A DNA stretch of 64,000 bases from CAIUVD01 sp044338255 (GCA_044338255.1 JBIILZ010000003.1:8679-72678); one strand, 5' to 3'; counted from the stretch's first letter, positions 1-9,073 are shown. The notes: generated from the letters alone by a model not told the origin. Program-made: numbers and translations.

Positions 1-577
1 TGCCGGTGGCGGTCGCGAACAGCGGGATGATGCCGAACAAATTGCACGTCAGCAGCATCAGAAAGAGGCCCGTCAGGAACGGCGTCCAGGCATCGGGATG
101 GTGGGGAATGTTGGGGCGCACGACGTCGTCACGGATGTAGAGCACGACGGCTTCCATCATGTGGCCGAAACGCCCGGCGGGCACCAGCTGATCGGCCCGA
201 CGGCGATTGAACACCAGCAGCGTGAGGGCCATGAGGGTCAAGGCGACCGTCGACCAGAATGTCTGCTGGGTGAAGAACGACAGAGCGCGGGGCATGGTCG
301 CCAAGGCGCCGTGTTCGGCCACGGTCATGGCCTTGGCGAGGACGCCGGCTTCGACGCCGCTGTGGCTCTGGGCGTAGTTCGCGGCCCATGCGGTGATGTC
401 GGGGCTCGGGATGGACGTCGCAAAAGCTTCTTCGTGGGTGATCGTCTCAAGATTGTGCTGGGCGTAGGCCGGCAGGTTCAAAATGAGCTTGAAGCCTGAG
501 CCGTGCACCCATTCGATGGCCGGGTACGGGCTATTATGGCTCGCGTTGAGGGCAGCGAAATTGAAGACGTCAGACAC
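1..577 (-). CDS. atpB: F0F1 ATP synthase subunit a (partial, C-terminus outside window)
   Basis: This is the proton-channel subunit a of the F0 sector in the inner membrane. Reading the minus strand from a GTG at 577-575 gives about 192 residues beginning VSDVFNFAALNAS and reaching the first transmembrane part, including FLMLLTCNLFGIIPLFATATG near the window edge, a pattern typical of subunit a. A GGAGA ribosome-binding site lies 7 nt before the GTG. The GTG start probably explains why only shadow frames are obvious here. The AtpZ/AtpI-like gene sits upstream on the same strand, as in standard atp operons. The rest of the operon should lie to the left of this window. Confidence 0.9.
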   Translation of the reverse strand, partial: MSDVFNFAALNASHNSPYPAIEWVHGSGFKLILNLPAYAQHNLETITHEEAFATSIPSPDITAWAANYAQSHSGVEAGVLAKAMTVAEHGALATMPRALSFFTQQTFWSTVALTLMALTLLVFNRRRADQLVPAGRFGHMMEAVVLYIRDDVVRPNIPHHPDAWTPFLTGLFLMLLTCNLFGIIPLFATATG

Positions 578-594
578 AGTACGGTCTCCAGCCG

Positions 595-657
595 GCGGGC
601 AGGTAGGTGCAGTCAGCGGGCAGGCAGGTGCAGTCAGCGGGCAGGCAGGTGCAGTTC
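595..657. repeat. Three tandem copies of a 21-bp unit between atpZ-like gene and atpB
   Basis: The unit reads gcgggcaggcaggtgcagtc plus one a, with copies at about 595-615, 616-636 and 637-657 and one base change in the first copy. It fills most of the short gap between the AtpZ-like stop codon and the atpB start and is transcribed with the operon. It is not a CRISPR because there are no spacers. Confidence 0.85.
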
Positions 658-907
658 ATCGGCTGCCTTCGCGGATGACCAGATAGATGCCAGCGGCCAT
701 GAACAGCAGTGAGCTTCCAAGCGTCGCCCAGGGCATGCTATTGAAATGGTAATCGATGCCGAGCCCGAGGGCGACACCGATGATCACGGCACCGATCAAC
801 AGCCACGCCGCGCCCATTCCGGCAAGTCCGGCAAGCGGATTCGATTTTGGCTTCGGTGCAGCTGGTCGCTGATCGTTGCTCATCATAACGTGGGCGGTGA
901 TTGGCAT
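656..907 (-). CDS. AtpZ/AtpI-like F0F1 ATPase-associated small membrane protein
   Basis: This small (up to 83 aa) protein has two predicted membrane helices (residues about 27-47 and 57-76) separated by a GLGIDYHF turn. That arrangement, with Gly-rich helices and an acidic residue in the turn, resembles AtpZ/AtpI proteins, which assist assembly of the c-ring or Mg2+ handling next to ATP synthase. It lies directly upstream of atpB on the same strand, with only a 21-bp repeat array between them. The start is uncertain: an ATG at 907 and two adjacent ATGs at 886 and 883 (MMSNDQ) are possible, none with a clear ribosome-binding site. The family assignment rests on topology and context. Confidence 0.7.
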   Translation of the reverse strand: MPITAHVMMSNDQRPAAPKPKSNPLAGLAGMGAAWLLIGAVIIGVALGLGIDYHFNSMPWATLGSSLLFMAAGIYLVIREGSR

Positions 908-960
908 GAGTAGTCGGGTGGCACCCTAACTCGTGCGTCAATGCGTCAATGTCAGCACGA

Positions 961-991
961 TTCGGTATGTTGTTCCGTAACCGATACCGAA
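961..991. promoter_or_regulatory. Perfect 8-bp inverted repeat in divergent intergenic region
   Basis: TTCGGTAT at 961-968 is mirrored by ATACCGAA at 984-991 across a 15-nt spacer. It sits in the roughly 250-bp gap (908-1158) between the minus-strand ATP synthase genes and the plus-strand kinase operon, where divergent promoters must lie. It may be an operator. I see no unambiguous -35/-10 pair in this gap. Confidence 0.35.
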
Positions 992-1158
992 CCAATGCAT
1001 GTGTTTTTGTTATCCCACAAACGTCTGTGCCCTGCAACTACGGGGATGACGATCAGACCGATTCATAAGGATTTTCGTATCGTCAGCTACTGTCAGCTAC
1101 TGATTGCGCCTTGGTCAGGGGGTTAAGACTGCCCGTCCCATGGTCATAAGCAGCCTCC

Positions 1159-4100
1159 ATGCATGAGCCTTCTCGTCCGCTGACGGATGGCGTGCACCCG
1201 CTCGATCCGCCACGATCCAGCCCCCGCACCGGCTTCGACGCCGAGGATCTGGCGGCGACCGCGCCAGCCATGGGTTGGGATCAGGCGCAGACGGTGCCGG
1301 CTTCGGCGCCGCTTCCGGGTTCCGGTCCATCGGCGGATGAGACCTTGGTCGTGCAGCTGAATCGTCAGCTTGAGAGCGAGACCGTGCCTACGGAGCCCGC
1401 CTCCAACCGCATCGATCAGGATGCGACCCTCGTCGATCCCCAGATGGCGGCAGCGGCGGTAGCCGCCCGTCGTGAGCATGCGGCCGCGAACCTCGCCGAG
1501 ACGGTGCCGACCGCGATCGGGACTTCCGCGGAAGCGCAGACGTTGATTTCAACGCCGACGCCGGTCCCGGCTCCAGCTCCAGGATCGGGCTCAAGAGCAG
1601 CCACCCGCCCCGGTACCGGAAGTTTTTCGCAGACCGCCAGTGGAGCTCTTTCGGGGAGCTACACCCGCACCGGGACGCGCCTTGGGCGGACCCGTATCAA
1701 CAATCATCTGCAGCTCACCGATCAGCAGTTGGATGAACGCCTGCAGCTGTCGCGGTCGTCGGTGCTCACCGATATGACCGTCGCCCGTGGCCCGCAAGCG
1801 GTGCCCAAGGGTCTGCAGAAGCTGGTCACCGACCAGGGCACGGATGCCCGCTACCACATCAACCGGCCGCTGGCCGCCGGTGGCATGGGCGCGGTGCTCG
1901 ACATCCAGGACAACGATTTCCGCCGCGGGGCGGCGATGAAGGTGATGCACGGGCGCTTCACCAATGATCCCCAGGCCCTTGAGCGTTTTCTCGCCGAGGC
2001 CCAGGTCACCGCCCAGCTCGAACACCCCAATATCGTGCCGATCCACGATATGGGCGTGATGCCCGATGGCTCGCTCTACTTCACCATGAAGCTGATCGAA
2101 GGCCTGTCGCTGGGCGACGTGGTGAAATTGCAGCGCATCCACACGGGATTGCTGACGCGAGACGAATACCTTGCCGAGAAGGCCAAGAAGGAAGCGACGA
2201 AAAGCCCCGACCTGCGCAAGAGCAGCGAGCAGCTCGCCGCCGATTACGCTGCTGACGTCATCAAGGGCGCCGAGATCGCCGCGCGCTTCACCCAGGAAGC
2301 GACGCTGCTGATGTTCCTCAAGGTCCTCGATGGCGTGGGCTTCGCCCACAGCCGCGGGGTGGTGCATCGCGACATCAAGCCCGACAACATTATGCTCGGC
2401 GCCCATGGCGAAGTGCTGGTGGTCGACTGGGGCATTGCCAAGGTCCTCAAGAAGGCCGATCGCGAATCCGAGTTCGTGCGCAAGATCGAACGCGAGGTGG
2501 TGTCGCTGCGCGATGAGCAGGCGATCAGCGCCACGGTCACCGGCTCGGCTATGGGCACCTTGTTCTACATGCCTCCTGAACAGGCCTGCGGTGATCTCGA
2601 ACGCCTCAATGGGCGCAGCGACATCTACGCTCTCGGCGCGACCTTGTACGAGCTGCTGGCCCTGCGTCGCTGCTTCGAAGCCAAGTCCCTGGCCGAAGCC
2701 CTGGCGATCATCACCACCGGTGACTGGGTGCCGCTCGATCGCGCCCTGCCCACGTTATCCAAGGATCTGGTGGCGATCGTGCACCGGGCGATGGCTCTTG
2801 ACCCCGGGCGTCGCTATGGCGATTGCGGGCAGTTCGCTGACGACATCCGGCGCTACCTCGCCGGGCAAGCGGTCTTGGCTCGCCAGCGCAACGTCATCGA
2901 ATTGATCGGCGCCTGGGTTGCGGCCCATAAGCGCCAGGTGCAGGTCGGCGCCGGCGGCCTGGCGCTGATCGTGGCGACCATCACCGGCACCACCAGCTAC
3001 CTGCACCATGCCATGGTCCAGGCCGGCAACGCCAAGCTCGGCGAAGCCCAGGTACGCTACGTGGCGGCGCAGAAATCCGACGCGCTCGAAGACTATCAGG
3101 AAGCGAAGCAGATCCTTGCCACCGCCAGCGGTTTCATCACCAATGATGGGCGCATCTCCGAGCTTCGCGAAGCCATCAACCTCTCGATCAAGGATGCGCA
3201 ACGTCGTCAGGACGAGGAGCGCAAACGTCAGGCGGCGCAGATTTCGGCGAAGCTCTCTTACGACGAGGCCCTCAAGCTGTGCGCGGAAGAGCGCTATGAA
3301 GATGCCGAGTCCAACATCAACGCCGCCTTGCGCATCGACCCGCTGAATGCGGATTTCCTCAAGACCCGTGATGAGGTGCGCCGCTTGCTCAACGACCGCC
3401 GGCTGCGTCAACGTGCCCAGCGGGCACGTGAGCTGCGCGCGCAGGCGGATGCGGCCCTGCTCACCGCCGGGCAGTTGACGCTCGATGATGCGCAGGTGGT
3501 AGTCTTGCTGGATACGGCGAAGACCGCTTTCGATCAGCTCGAAGCCCTGTCAGAGGCCGGTACGCAGGACCAGATCCAGCGCTACACCGCCTTGCGCGTC
3601 GGCGCCGAACAGGCCCGCAACCATAAGCGTCTGGCCGCCGAGGCCGTGCCGCTCAAGAAGGCGGTCCGCGAAGCCCTCACCGCCGCGCAGTATGAGGCGG
3701 CGCGCGCCGCCCTCGAACAGGCGCGCGGCAAGACTCCCGAGGACAAGGACCTGGTGCTGCTCAACGATGAGCTGGTGAGCGCCGAGACGCGCTACCACGA
3801 TCAGCAGGCGGTGCTCAAGGCGCGCAAGGATGCCGATCAGGCCTTGGAGATGGCCGGCGGTTTCGAGAAGTCCGGCAAGCTCGACGAGGCCCTGGCGCGG
3901 ATCGACGTGGCTTTGACCTTCGTGCCCAATGACGGCAAGGCCCTCGCCCTACGCGAGCAGGTGCTGGTCAAGAAGCGCCAAGCCGAACTGCAGGCCCGAC
4001 GCACGGCGGCGATTGCCAGCGCCGAGGCGGCCATGACCGAAGCCGCTCAAGAGCAGAAGCTCAGCAGCGAAGCCGGGCAGCAGGTGACGGCGGCGACCGT

Positions 4101-5430
4101 GCGCATCGCCGACCTCGATCGCCAGCTTGGCCGGGCGCCGATCGCGCAGAAGAGCCCGTTGTTCCGCGCTATCGCCGAGCAGAAGGCAGCGCGTACGGCG
4201 ATGGCCGAACATTGGGCGCTCGCCGAAGGCAAGGCCAACAGTGCCGTGGCGGCGTTGGCGGAATTCCCTGGCGAGGCCAAGGCCAACGAGGTCCGCAAGC
4301 TCCTCTGTCAGCTCTACCTCGCCCGCCTCAAGGAGGCGCGCAAAACGCGCAGCCTGTCCGAGATCAACGCCTTCAGTAATCTCATCCGCCGCTTTGATCC
4401 TGATGGTTCGTTCAAGCGCGAGCTCGATAACCAGGGCCAGTTGACGGTGACGGGAACTCCGTCTGCGGCAGTGGTCGCGCGGGTGCTGGAAGAGGGCCCG
4501 GATACGCGCCTCGTGCCGCTCGGTGATCCCGTGCCGGTGACGGTGGGGACGGCCGTTACCTTGCCGGTGGGCAGCTATCTTGTGACTTCCGGCGCGCAGA
4601 GCATGACGGTGCTGATCAGTGGTGGGCAGAACCGCACCTTGGCCTGGCCAGGGGCCTTGCCGGCGATCCCCGGCGTACCCTTGTCCTATGTCCCCGCACA
4701 GGGCGAACAGAAGCCCTTTCTGCTCGGGACCACCGAAGTCACCGTTGCCCAATATCTCGAATTCCTGCGTAGTCCGGAGATTTTCGCGACCCTCGTCGAG
4801 CGCTACCACAAGTCGTATGAGAGCGGCAAGCCCTTGCCGTTTCCGCATATGCCCGCGGCGATGGTCGGCGATGAGGCCTTCGTTCCGCTGTTCTTCGAGC
4901 TCGGACACGCGCCTGCGGATGAAAGCCGGTTGGGTGCGATCCGCCTCATCCCTGGCATCGATGCCAAGCTGCCCATGGGCAAGGTGACGCGCCCGGATGC
5001 GGAAGCCTATTGCGCCTGGCTGTCGCAGAGCACGAAATTGAAAGTGCGGCTGCCCAAGCTCAAAGAATGGCAATTCGCCGCCCATGGCGGGGATGATCGC
5101 CGGGTCTATCCCTGGGGTCCCTATTTCGTTGGCCAGTTTGCCGCCACCGCCTTGTCGATAGAGCAAGATCAGCAGGCCGTGAAGGTCGGCTCATTCCCCA
5201 CCGATTGCGGGCCATTCGGACATCTCGATCTGGCCGGCAATGTTCGTGAATGGCTGGGCGATAACGACCAGGACGGCCCGTTGGCTGCCGGAGCAAACGG
5301 CGCACTCATCGCCGGCGGCTCGTACTCCAGCGACAATCCTCTGACTTTTACAACTTCATTCAGTGAAAGCGTGGAGCCCGATTCGGCCTATCTGCCGATC
5401 GGCTTCCGCATTCTCGTCGAGCTCCCATGA
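1159..5430 (+). CDS. Giant membrane Ser/Thr protein kinase fused to formylglycine-generating-enzyme-like (SUMF1) domain
   Basis: The 1,423-residue protein has several regions. A disordered Ala/Pro/Thr-rich leader covers residues 1-225. A Hanks-type kinase domain follows: Gly loop LAAGGMGAV at about 238, Lys261 in AMKVM, catalytic HRDIKPDN at about 403, a DWG at 423 where DFG is usual, and a GTLFYMPPEQ activation-loop end. One membrane helix lies at about 597-618, then a long coiled-coil/TPR-like region (620-1100), a short PEGA-like segment (LPVGSYLVTSG), and a C-terminal SUMF1 domain (about 1180-1422) with PFLLGTTEVTVAQY, LPKLKEWQFAA, DLAGNVREW and GGSY. SUMF1-type domains in bacterial kinases are usually non-catalytic or ligand-binding; I do not assume sulfatase activation. 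Its TGA overlaps the ATG of the outer-membrane protein gene (ATGA), so the two are translationally coupled. Confidence 0.92.
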   Translation: MHEPSRPLTDGVHPLDPPRSSPRTGFDAEDLAATAPAMGWDQAQTVPASAPLPGSGPSADETLVVQLNRQLESETVPTEPASNRIDQDATLVDPQMAAAAVAARREHAAANLAETVPTAIGTSAEAQTLISTPTPVPAPAPGSGSRAATRPGTGSFSQTASGALSGSYTRTGTRLGRTRINNHLQLTDQQLDERLQLSRSSVLTDMTVARGPQAVPKGLQKLVTDQGTDARYHINRPLAAGGMGAVLDIQDNDFRRGAAMKVMHGRFTNDPQALERFLAEAQVTAQLEHPNIVPIHDMGVMPDGSLYFTMKLIEGLSLGDVVKLQRIHTGLLTRDEYLAEKAKKEATKSPDLRKSSEQLAADYAADVIKGAEIAARFTQEATLLMFLKVLDGVGFAHSRGVVHRDIKPDNIMLGAHGEVLVVDWGIAKVLKKADRESEFVRKIEREVVSLRDEQAISATVTGSAMGTLFYMPPEQACGDLERLNGRSDIYALGATLYELLALRRCFEAKSLAEALAIITTGDWVPLDRALPTLSKDLVAIVHRAMALDPGRRYGDCGQFADDIRRYLAGQAVLARQRNVIELIGAWVAAHKRQVQVGAGGLALIVATITGTTSYLHHAMVQAGNAKLGEAQVRYVAAQKSDALEDYQEAKQILATASGFITNDGRISELREAINLSIKDAQRRQDEERKRQAAQISAKLSYDEALKLCAEERYEDAESNINAALRIDPLNADFLKTRDEVRRLLNDRRLRQRAQRARELRAQADAALLTAGQLTLDDAQVVVLLDTAKTAFDQLEALSEAGTQDQIQRYTALRVGAEQARNHKRLAAEAVPLKKAVREALTAAQYEAARAALEQARGKTPEDKDLVLLNDELVSAETRYHDQQAVLKARKDADQALEMAGGFEKSGKLDEALARIDVALTFVPNDGKALALREQVLVKKRQAELQARRTAAIASAEAAMTEAAQEQKLSSEAGQQVTAATVRIADLDRQLGRAPIAQKSPLFRAIAEQKAARTAMAEHWALAEGKANSAVAALAEFPGEAKANEVRKLLCQLYLARLKEARKTRSLSEINAFSNLIRRFDPDGSFKRELDNQGQLTVTGTPSAAVVARVLEEGPDTRLVPLGDPVPVTVGTAVTLPVGSYLVTSGAQSMTVLISGGQNRTLAWPGALPAIPGVPLSYVPAQGEQKPFLLGTTEVTVAQYLEFLRSPEIFATLVERYHKSYESGKPLPFPHMPAAMVGDEAFVPLFFELGHAPADESRLGAIRLIPGIDAKLPMGKVTRPDAEAYCAWLSQSTKLKVRLPKLKEWQFAAHGGDDRRVYPWGPYFVGQFAATALSIEQDQQAVKVGSFPTDCGPFGHLDLAGNVREWLGDNDQDGPLAAGANGALIAGGSYSSDNPLTFTTSFSESVEPDSAYLPIGFRILVELP

Positions 5431-6617
5431 ACATCGCCATGTACCGAACCACCTCGCTGCTTTCGCTCACCCTCGCGCTGACCGCCGTCTGGGCCGAGGA
5501 CGCGGCCGTGCCGCCAACTCCGCCGGCTCCCGTCCCGCCAACGACCGCTCCTGTACCCGTGCTCTCGACCGAGGTGGCGGCTCCGGCCCCGGCAGCGACC
5601 ACAGCCGAGCCGGCGCCTGTCACAGCCGAGCCGGCGCCTGTCACAGCCGAGCCGGCGCCTGTCAAAGCCGAGCCGGCGCCTGTCACAGCCGAGCCGGCGC
5701 CAGCGAAAGCCGAAGACATGGTCTTCGCGCCGATTCCCCGCCGCGTACGTCCGGCGCAGGCACCGGTGACCAAGCCCTTCACCTTCGGGGTCCAGCTGAG
5801 CAGCGGATACGATTCCAACATCCTCTTGGAAAACTCCGACACGCCGACCGCGACCAATGCCAAGGGCTTGGCCGTCACCGGTGAGGTTCGCGGCAATGTG
5901 CGCATCGTCGACAATGCCCGCGGCCGCCTGGGAGCGTTCGCCAGCCTTGAGGCCGACGGCTACCCCGGCAATTCGCAAGCCAACCTCATGCGTTACGGCG
6001 GCGGTCTCACCGCCAGTACCAGCGTCGGCGGCTTCGATCCTGGTCTGGTGGTGGGCTACAACCGCTTCTTCATCGATAGCGATCTGGCGGCGACGGCGCT
6101 GAACGTCAACGCCTACGTCGCCAAGGTCTTCGAGAGCAATGTCGCGGTGGTCGGCGCCGGCAGTCAGTACGTCGACTACGCCGAAAACGAGCCGATCACC
6201 GGGACCTTGTACGACGTCTCCTACCGCCATTGGTTGCTCTTCGAGCCCAAGCGCATCTGGCGGCGCATCGAGGTGGCGATCAAAGCCGGCAAGAACCGCA
6301 CCCGTGATGATGACCACGCCTACACGGTAGTGACCCCGGCGGTGGCCGGGCTGTATCGTTTCGGCACGGTGCCGGAAGCCGGCACGCAGGATCTCTCGGC
6401 GCGGGTGCAATACGAGATGCGTCAGTATCCCGATCCCAGTGCGGGCGGTTCGGGCGAAGATCAGAAGCTCTTCAGCGTCACCGCCGGCTATGACTACTGG
6501 CTGGCGACGTGGGTCTCGGCGGGTCTCTACGCGGGTTATTCCAAGCGATCCTCGACCGAAGAGATCAATCGCTATGATCGCAAACAAGGTGGCGTGCGGC
6601 TCGCGGCGACATGGTAA
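5427..6617 (+). CDS. Outer-membrane beta-barrel-like protein with Pro/Ala repeat linker
   Basis: A signal peptide (MNIAMYRTTSLLSLTLALTAVWA) precedes about 75 residues of Pro/Ala-rich linker containing five TAEPAPV-type heptads. From residue about 112 onward alternating aromatic/polar segments begin (FTFGVQLSSGYDSNILLEN) and run to the C-terminus (GGVRLAATW). This resembles an outer-membrane barrel of the surface-exposed, calcium-channel or Slam-like kind, with the YDSN motif common at the first strand. No catalytic motif is visible. It is coupled by ATGA overlap to the kinase gene and followed by the FecR gene, so all three probably act at the envelope together. Function unknown. Confidence 0.65.
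   Translation: MNIAMYRTTSLLSLTLALTAVWAEDAAVPPTPPAPVPPTTAPVPVLSTEVAAPAPAATTAEPAPVTAEPAPVTAEPAPVKAEPAPVTAEPAPAKAEDMVFAPIPRRVRPAQAPVTKPFTFGVQLSSGYDSNILLENSDTPTATNAKGLAVTGEVRGNVRIVDNARGRLGAFASLEADGYPGNSQANLMRYGGGLTASTSVGGFDPGLVVGYNRFFIDSDLAATALNVNAYVAKVFESNVAVVGAGSQYVDYAENEPITGTLYDVSYRHWLLFEPKRIWRRIEVAIKAGKNRTRDDDHAYTVVTPAVAGLYRFGTVPEAGTQDLSARVQYEMRQYPDPSAGGSGEDQKLFSVTAGYDYWLATWVSAGLYAGYSKRSSTEEINRYDRKQGGVRLAATW
5601..5702. repeat. Five in-frame 21-bp tandem repeats in the outer-membrane protein gene
   Basis: The unit acagccgagccggcgcctgt plus c repeats at 5601, 5622, 5643, 5664 and 5685; copy four differs by one base and copy five is truncated by 3 nt. Each encodes one TAEPAPV/KAEPAPV heptad, so copy-number change would alter linker length without a frameshift. 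Confidence 0.9.
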
Positions 6618-6655
6618 CGGTCGGCTTGGCCACGCTCTCACCAAAAGGGAATCTT

Positions 6656-7498
6656 ATGCTCAGCATCCGCTCGTGTCTGACGATGGCCATCCTGGTCGTC
6701 GCTTCGCATTCTTCCTTCGCGGCTGATCAGCTGGCGGTGTGGCAATATGGTGCCGGCACCATCGCCGCCCAGCCTGCCAGCATCGGTGCCGGCATCGCTG
6801 CCGAGGCCCCGATCATCAGCGATGCCGGGATGGTGCGCGTGACTTTGGCAGAAGCCCCGCAGTGCCATTTAACGCTGTCCCCGCATAGTCGCATGTACCT
6901 CACCGCTGCCGACGGCCATTTGTTCGTCTACCTCGAGGAGGGCGTGCTCCAGGCCAATATCGGCAACAAGGGCCCGTACAGCGATGTGCATGTGCTCGGA
7001 GCGGCGATCGATGTGCGTGTGACCGGCACCTTGTTCGTGGTCGAGCGCGTCAAGGGCGATACCGATTACGTGGCCCTCGTCGAAGGACGCGTCCGCGTCA
7101 ATCCGCGCAAGGATGTGGCCCTGGCTCTCAGCGAGCAGACCCGCGCCGTCGATCTTACCGCCCGCCAGGGTCTGGGCGGAACGGTCGCAGGGGGGCTGAT
7201 GGCGGTCGACACCCTCACCGGCCGTCCGCAGCTCTCCACCGCCGCCAGCGGTGGTGTTCGGCAAAGCGCTACGAGCGGTAACGGGGCATGGGATGAAGAT
7301 GTCGCCATGGCCCTCACCAATGGCTTCCTGCTCAATGATTTTTCGGACAACGTCGCCGATCAGGTGCGTAGTGATATCTCCGATCAGGTCAGCCAGGAAG
7401 TGGTCACGGAGGTGACCCGGCAAGTCACCGATACCATCGTGCAGCAGATCATCGGTGATGGCGCCCAGCCGTTGGCCGGCCCACCGAGTCCCCCGTAA
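6656..7498 (+). CDS. FecR-domain secreted protein
   Basis: The start ATG at 6656 is preceded by AAAAGGGA and opens a signal peptide (MLSIRSCLTMAILVVASHSSFA). Residues 25-165 read as a FecR-type beta domain: GMVRVTLAEAPQCHLTLSPHSRMYL, then DVHVLGAAIDVRVTGTLFVVERV and VALVEGRVRVNP, the last two matching the usual GTxFxV... VxEGxVxV core. The C-terminus is helical and ends Pro-rich. Stand-alone FecR domains are common in Planctomycetes-type genomes, often next to kinases. A longer frame opens at 6611 inside the previous gene, but the signal peptide and ribosome-binding site favour 6656. It could sense or scaffold an envelope signal for the upstream kinase, which is inference. Confidence 0.8.
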   Translation: MLSIRSCLTMAILVVASHSSFAADQLAVWQYGAGTIAAQPASIGAGIAAEAPIISDAGMVRVTLAEAPQCHLTLSPHSRMYLTAADGHLFVYLEEGVLQANIGNKGPYSDVHVLGAAIDVRVTGTLFVVERVKGDTDYVALVEGRVRVNPRKDVALALSEQTRAVDLTARQGLGGTVAGGLMAVDTLTGRPQLSTAASGGVRQSATSGNGAWDEDVAMALTNGFLLNDFSDNVADQVRSDISDQVSQEVVTEVTRQVTDTIVQQIIGDGAQPLAGPPSPP

Positions 7499-7511
7499 GG
7501 CGGATGTTTCC

Positions 7512-8564
7512 ATGGCTGCCGCCATCGCTTTTGAATTCCTCTCGCCGGTCTGGCTTGCCCTGGCTGGTTTTTCGGCCCTCGCTTTCAGCTGGCTGGTCCC
7601 CGGCGTCATCCATGCGCGTTGGTGGTGGCCATGGCTGGCGGCGGCGGTGGGCGCCGGGGTCGCCTCGCTGGCGGCACTGGTCGGGCTGGTGCCCTGGTTC
7701 GGGCGGCTGCATCTGGCCGTCTATGCGCTCTTCCTGGTGGCCGGCTTCGTGCTGGCCTTCGTTCTGGCCCGGCGTCCGACACGGCTCAACGGCGTCAGTC
7801 AGCAGACCCTCATCGATACGTTTCTCATCGCCATGGTCCTGGGCGTCGTCGGCGCCCGCATCCGCTATGTCTATGAGCGTTGGGATGTGTTCATGGCTAA
7901 TGCCCATGGGGATTTCCATCAGGCGCTGGTCACGGCCGCCGACCTCGATGCCGGAGGCGCGGTGTGGTACGGAGGCCTGTTTCTGGCGACCGTGGGCGTG
8001 TGGCTCTATGTACGCTATCGCCGGATATCGACCTTGGCCTTTGCCGATGCGATCCTCCCCGGCCTGGTTGCCGGGCTGGCGGTGGGGCGCATCGGGTGCT
8101 TCTTCAATGGCTGCTGCTTTGGCTCCCCGACGGACCTGCCATGGGGCGTTTCCTGTGCCCACTATCCCCATCAACTGGTGCATCCGACGCAGCTCTACGA
8201 GACCCTTGCCTGTGCCATGCTGGCCGCCGGCCTGCTGTGGTTCTGGTATCGGCGTCGGCGCGATGGGCAGGTGACCTTCATCGCCGTGGTCGGCTATGGG
8301 GCATGGCGCTTCGTGAACGAGGCCCTGCGCGGCGGTCACGATGCCTTCGCCTTCGGCAGCACGATCACCACCAGCCAGGCAACCAGTCTGGAACTGATCC
8401 TGGCCGCATTCATTTTTGCCGGTGTGATCGGCTGGTACCGTCGTCGTCACCCGTCGGTGGCACAGCGGGCGGGCCTCGTTCCGGGCAGTCGTCACGCCAT
8501 GCCGGCAGCGGCTCCGGTCGCTGGACAGGCAGTTGATCAGCGCGCCTCGTCAGCGGACTCTTAA
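7512..8564 (+). CDS. lgt: Prolipoprotein diacylglyceryl transferase
   Basis: Lgt transfers diacylglycerol from phosphatidylglycerol to the lipobox cysteine of prolipoproteins in the inner membrane. The protein shows about seven hydrophobic segments, GARIRYVYERW, the signature region VGRIGCFFNGCCFG, HPTQLYET and WRFVNEALR, all in the expected order. The signature carries Cys residues where Escherichia coli has GRIGNFINGE, a variant I associate with Planctomycetes-like and some other phyla. An AAGGCGGA motif sits 7 nt before the ATG at 7512, only 13 nt after the FecR gene; the in-frame ATG at 7455 would overlap that gene. The Ala/Pro-rich C-terminal tail (about 30 aa) is not conserved. Confidence 0.93.
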   Translation: MAAAIAFEFLSPVWLALAGFSALAFSWLVPGVIHARWWWPWLAAAVGAGVASLAALVGLVPWFGRLHLAVYALFLVAGFVLAFVLARRPTRLNGVSQQTLIDTFLIAMVLGVVGARIRYVYERWDVFMANAHGDFHQALVTAADLDAGGAVWYGGLFLATVGVWLYVRYRRISTLAFADAILPGLVAGLAVGRIGCFFNGCCFGSPTDLPWGVSCAHYPHQLVHPTQLYETLACAMLAAGLLWFWYRRRRDGQVTFIAVVGYGAWRFVNEALRGGHDAFAFGSTITTSQATSLELILAAFIFAGVIGWYRRRHPSVAQRAGLVPGSRHAMPAAAPVAGQAVDQRASSADS

Positions 8565-8569
8565 CCGGC

Positions 8570-8596
8570 TTGACAGATGGGCTCAGGCCCTATCCT
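8570..8596 (+). promoter_or_regulatory. Candidate sigma70 promoter of rplS
   Basis: A perfect -35 TTGACA (8570-8575) and TATCCT (8591-8596) are separated by a short 15-nt spacer, about 75 nt before the rplS start and immediately after the lgt stop. Confidence 0.45.
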
Positions 8597-8671
8597 CCCT
8601 GCCCCGTCGTTCTGGATGCCCGTTGGTCGTGGTGTCTTGTCGATGTGGCAACTTTACCTTTCGAGGTCGTC

Positions 8672-9052
8672 ATGAATTCGCTGCTCGCACACGTCGCCAA
8701 GTCATCACTGCGCAAGGAGCCGCTCGGCGCCTTTGAGGTTGGCGATACCGTCAACGTCCACACGCGCATCAAAGAAGGCGATAAGGAGCGCGTGCAGGTC
8801 TTCAGCGGCACGGTGATCTCCAAGTGCCGCGGCCAGGGCGTCGTCAACGGCACCTTCGCCGTCCGTCGCGTGGTCTCCGGTGAAGGCGTCGAACGTATCT
8901 TCCCGAACCACTGCCCGAAGGTCGTGAGCGTGGAAGTCATCCGTCGTGGTTCGGTTCGCCGCGCCAAGCTCTTCTACTTGCGTGACCGCGTTGGCAAGGC
9001 CACCAAGGTCAAAGAGAAGCTGGTCGTCGAAGCGACCCCAGGCGCCAAGTAA
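8672..9052 (+). CDS. rplS: 50S ribosomal protein L19
   Basis: This 126-residue protein of the large subunit lies at the 30S-50S interface. Hallmarks are FEVGDTVNVHTRIKEGDKERVQVFSGTV, GTFAVRRVVSGEGVERIFPNHCPKV and the basic RRGSVRRAKLFYLRDRVGKATKVKEKL. The start MNSLLAHVAKSSL at 8672 fits the family; the open frame extends upstream to 8570 but would include the promoter. Usual rplS neighbours (rpsP, rimM, trmD) are absent; lgt precedes it and yraN follows. Confidence 0.97.
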   Translation: MNSLLAHVAKSSLRKEPLGAFEVGDTVNVHTRIKEGDKERVQVFSGTVISKCRGQGVVNGTFAVRRVVSGEGVERIFPNHCPKVVSVEVIRRGSVRRAKLFYLRDRVGKATKVKEKLVVEATPGAK

Positions 9053-9073
9053 TCCCCAGGCGCCAAGTAATCC
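9038..9073. repeat. 18-bp duplication spanning the rplS stop codon
   Basis: The sequence ccaggcgccaagtaatcc occurs twice in tandem at 9038-9055 and 9056-9073. It contains the TAA stop, so the mRNA carries two in-register copies of the last codons and stop. Confidence 0.85.

Noticed and set aside
595..657. Possible CRISPR
   Set aside because: Units are directly adjacent without spacers, and no cas gene is in the window.
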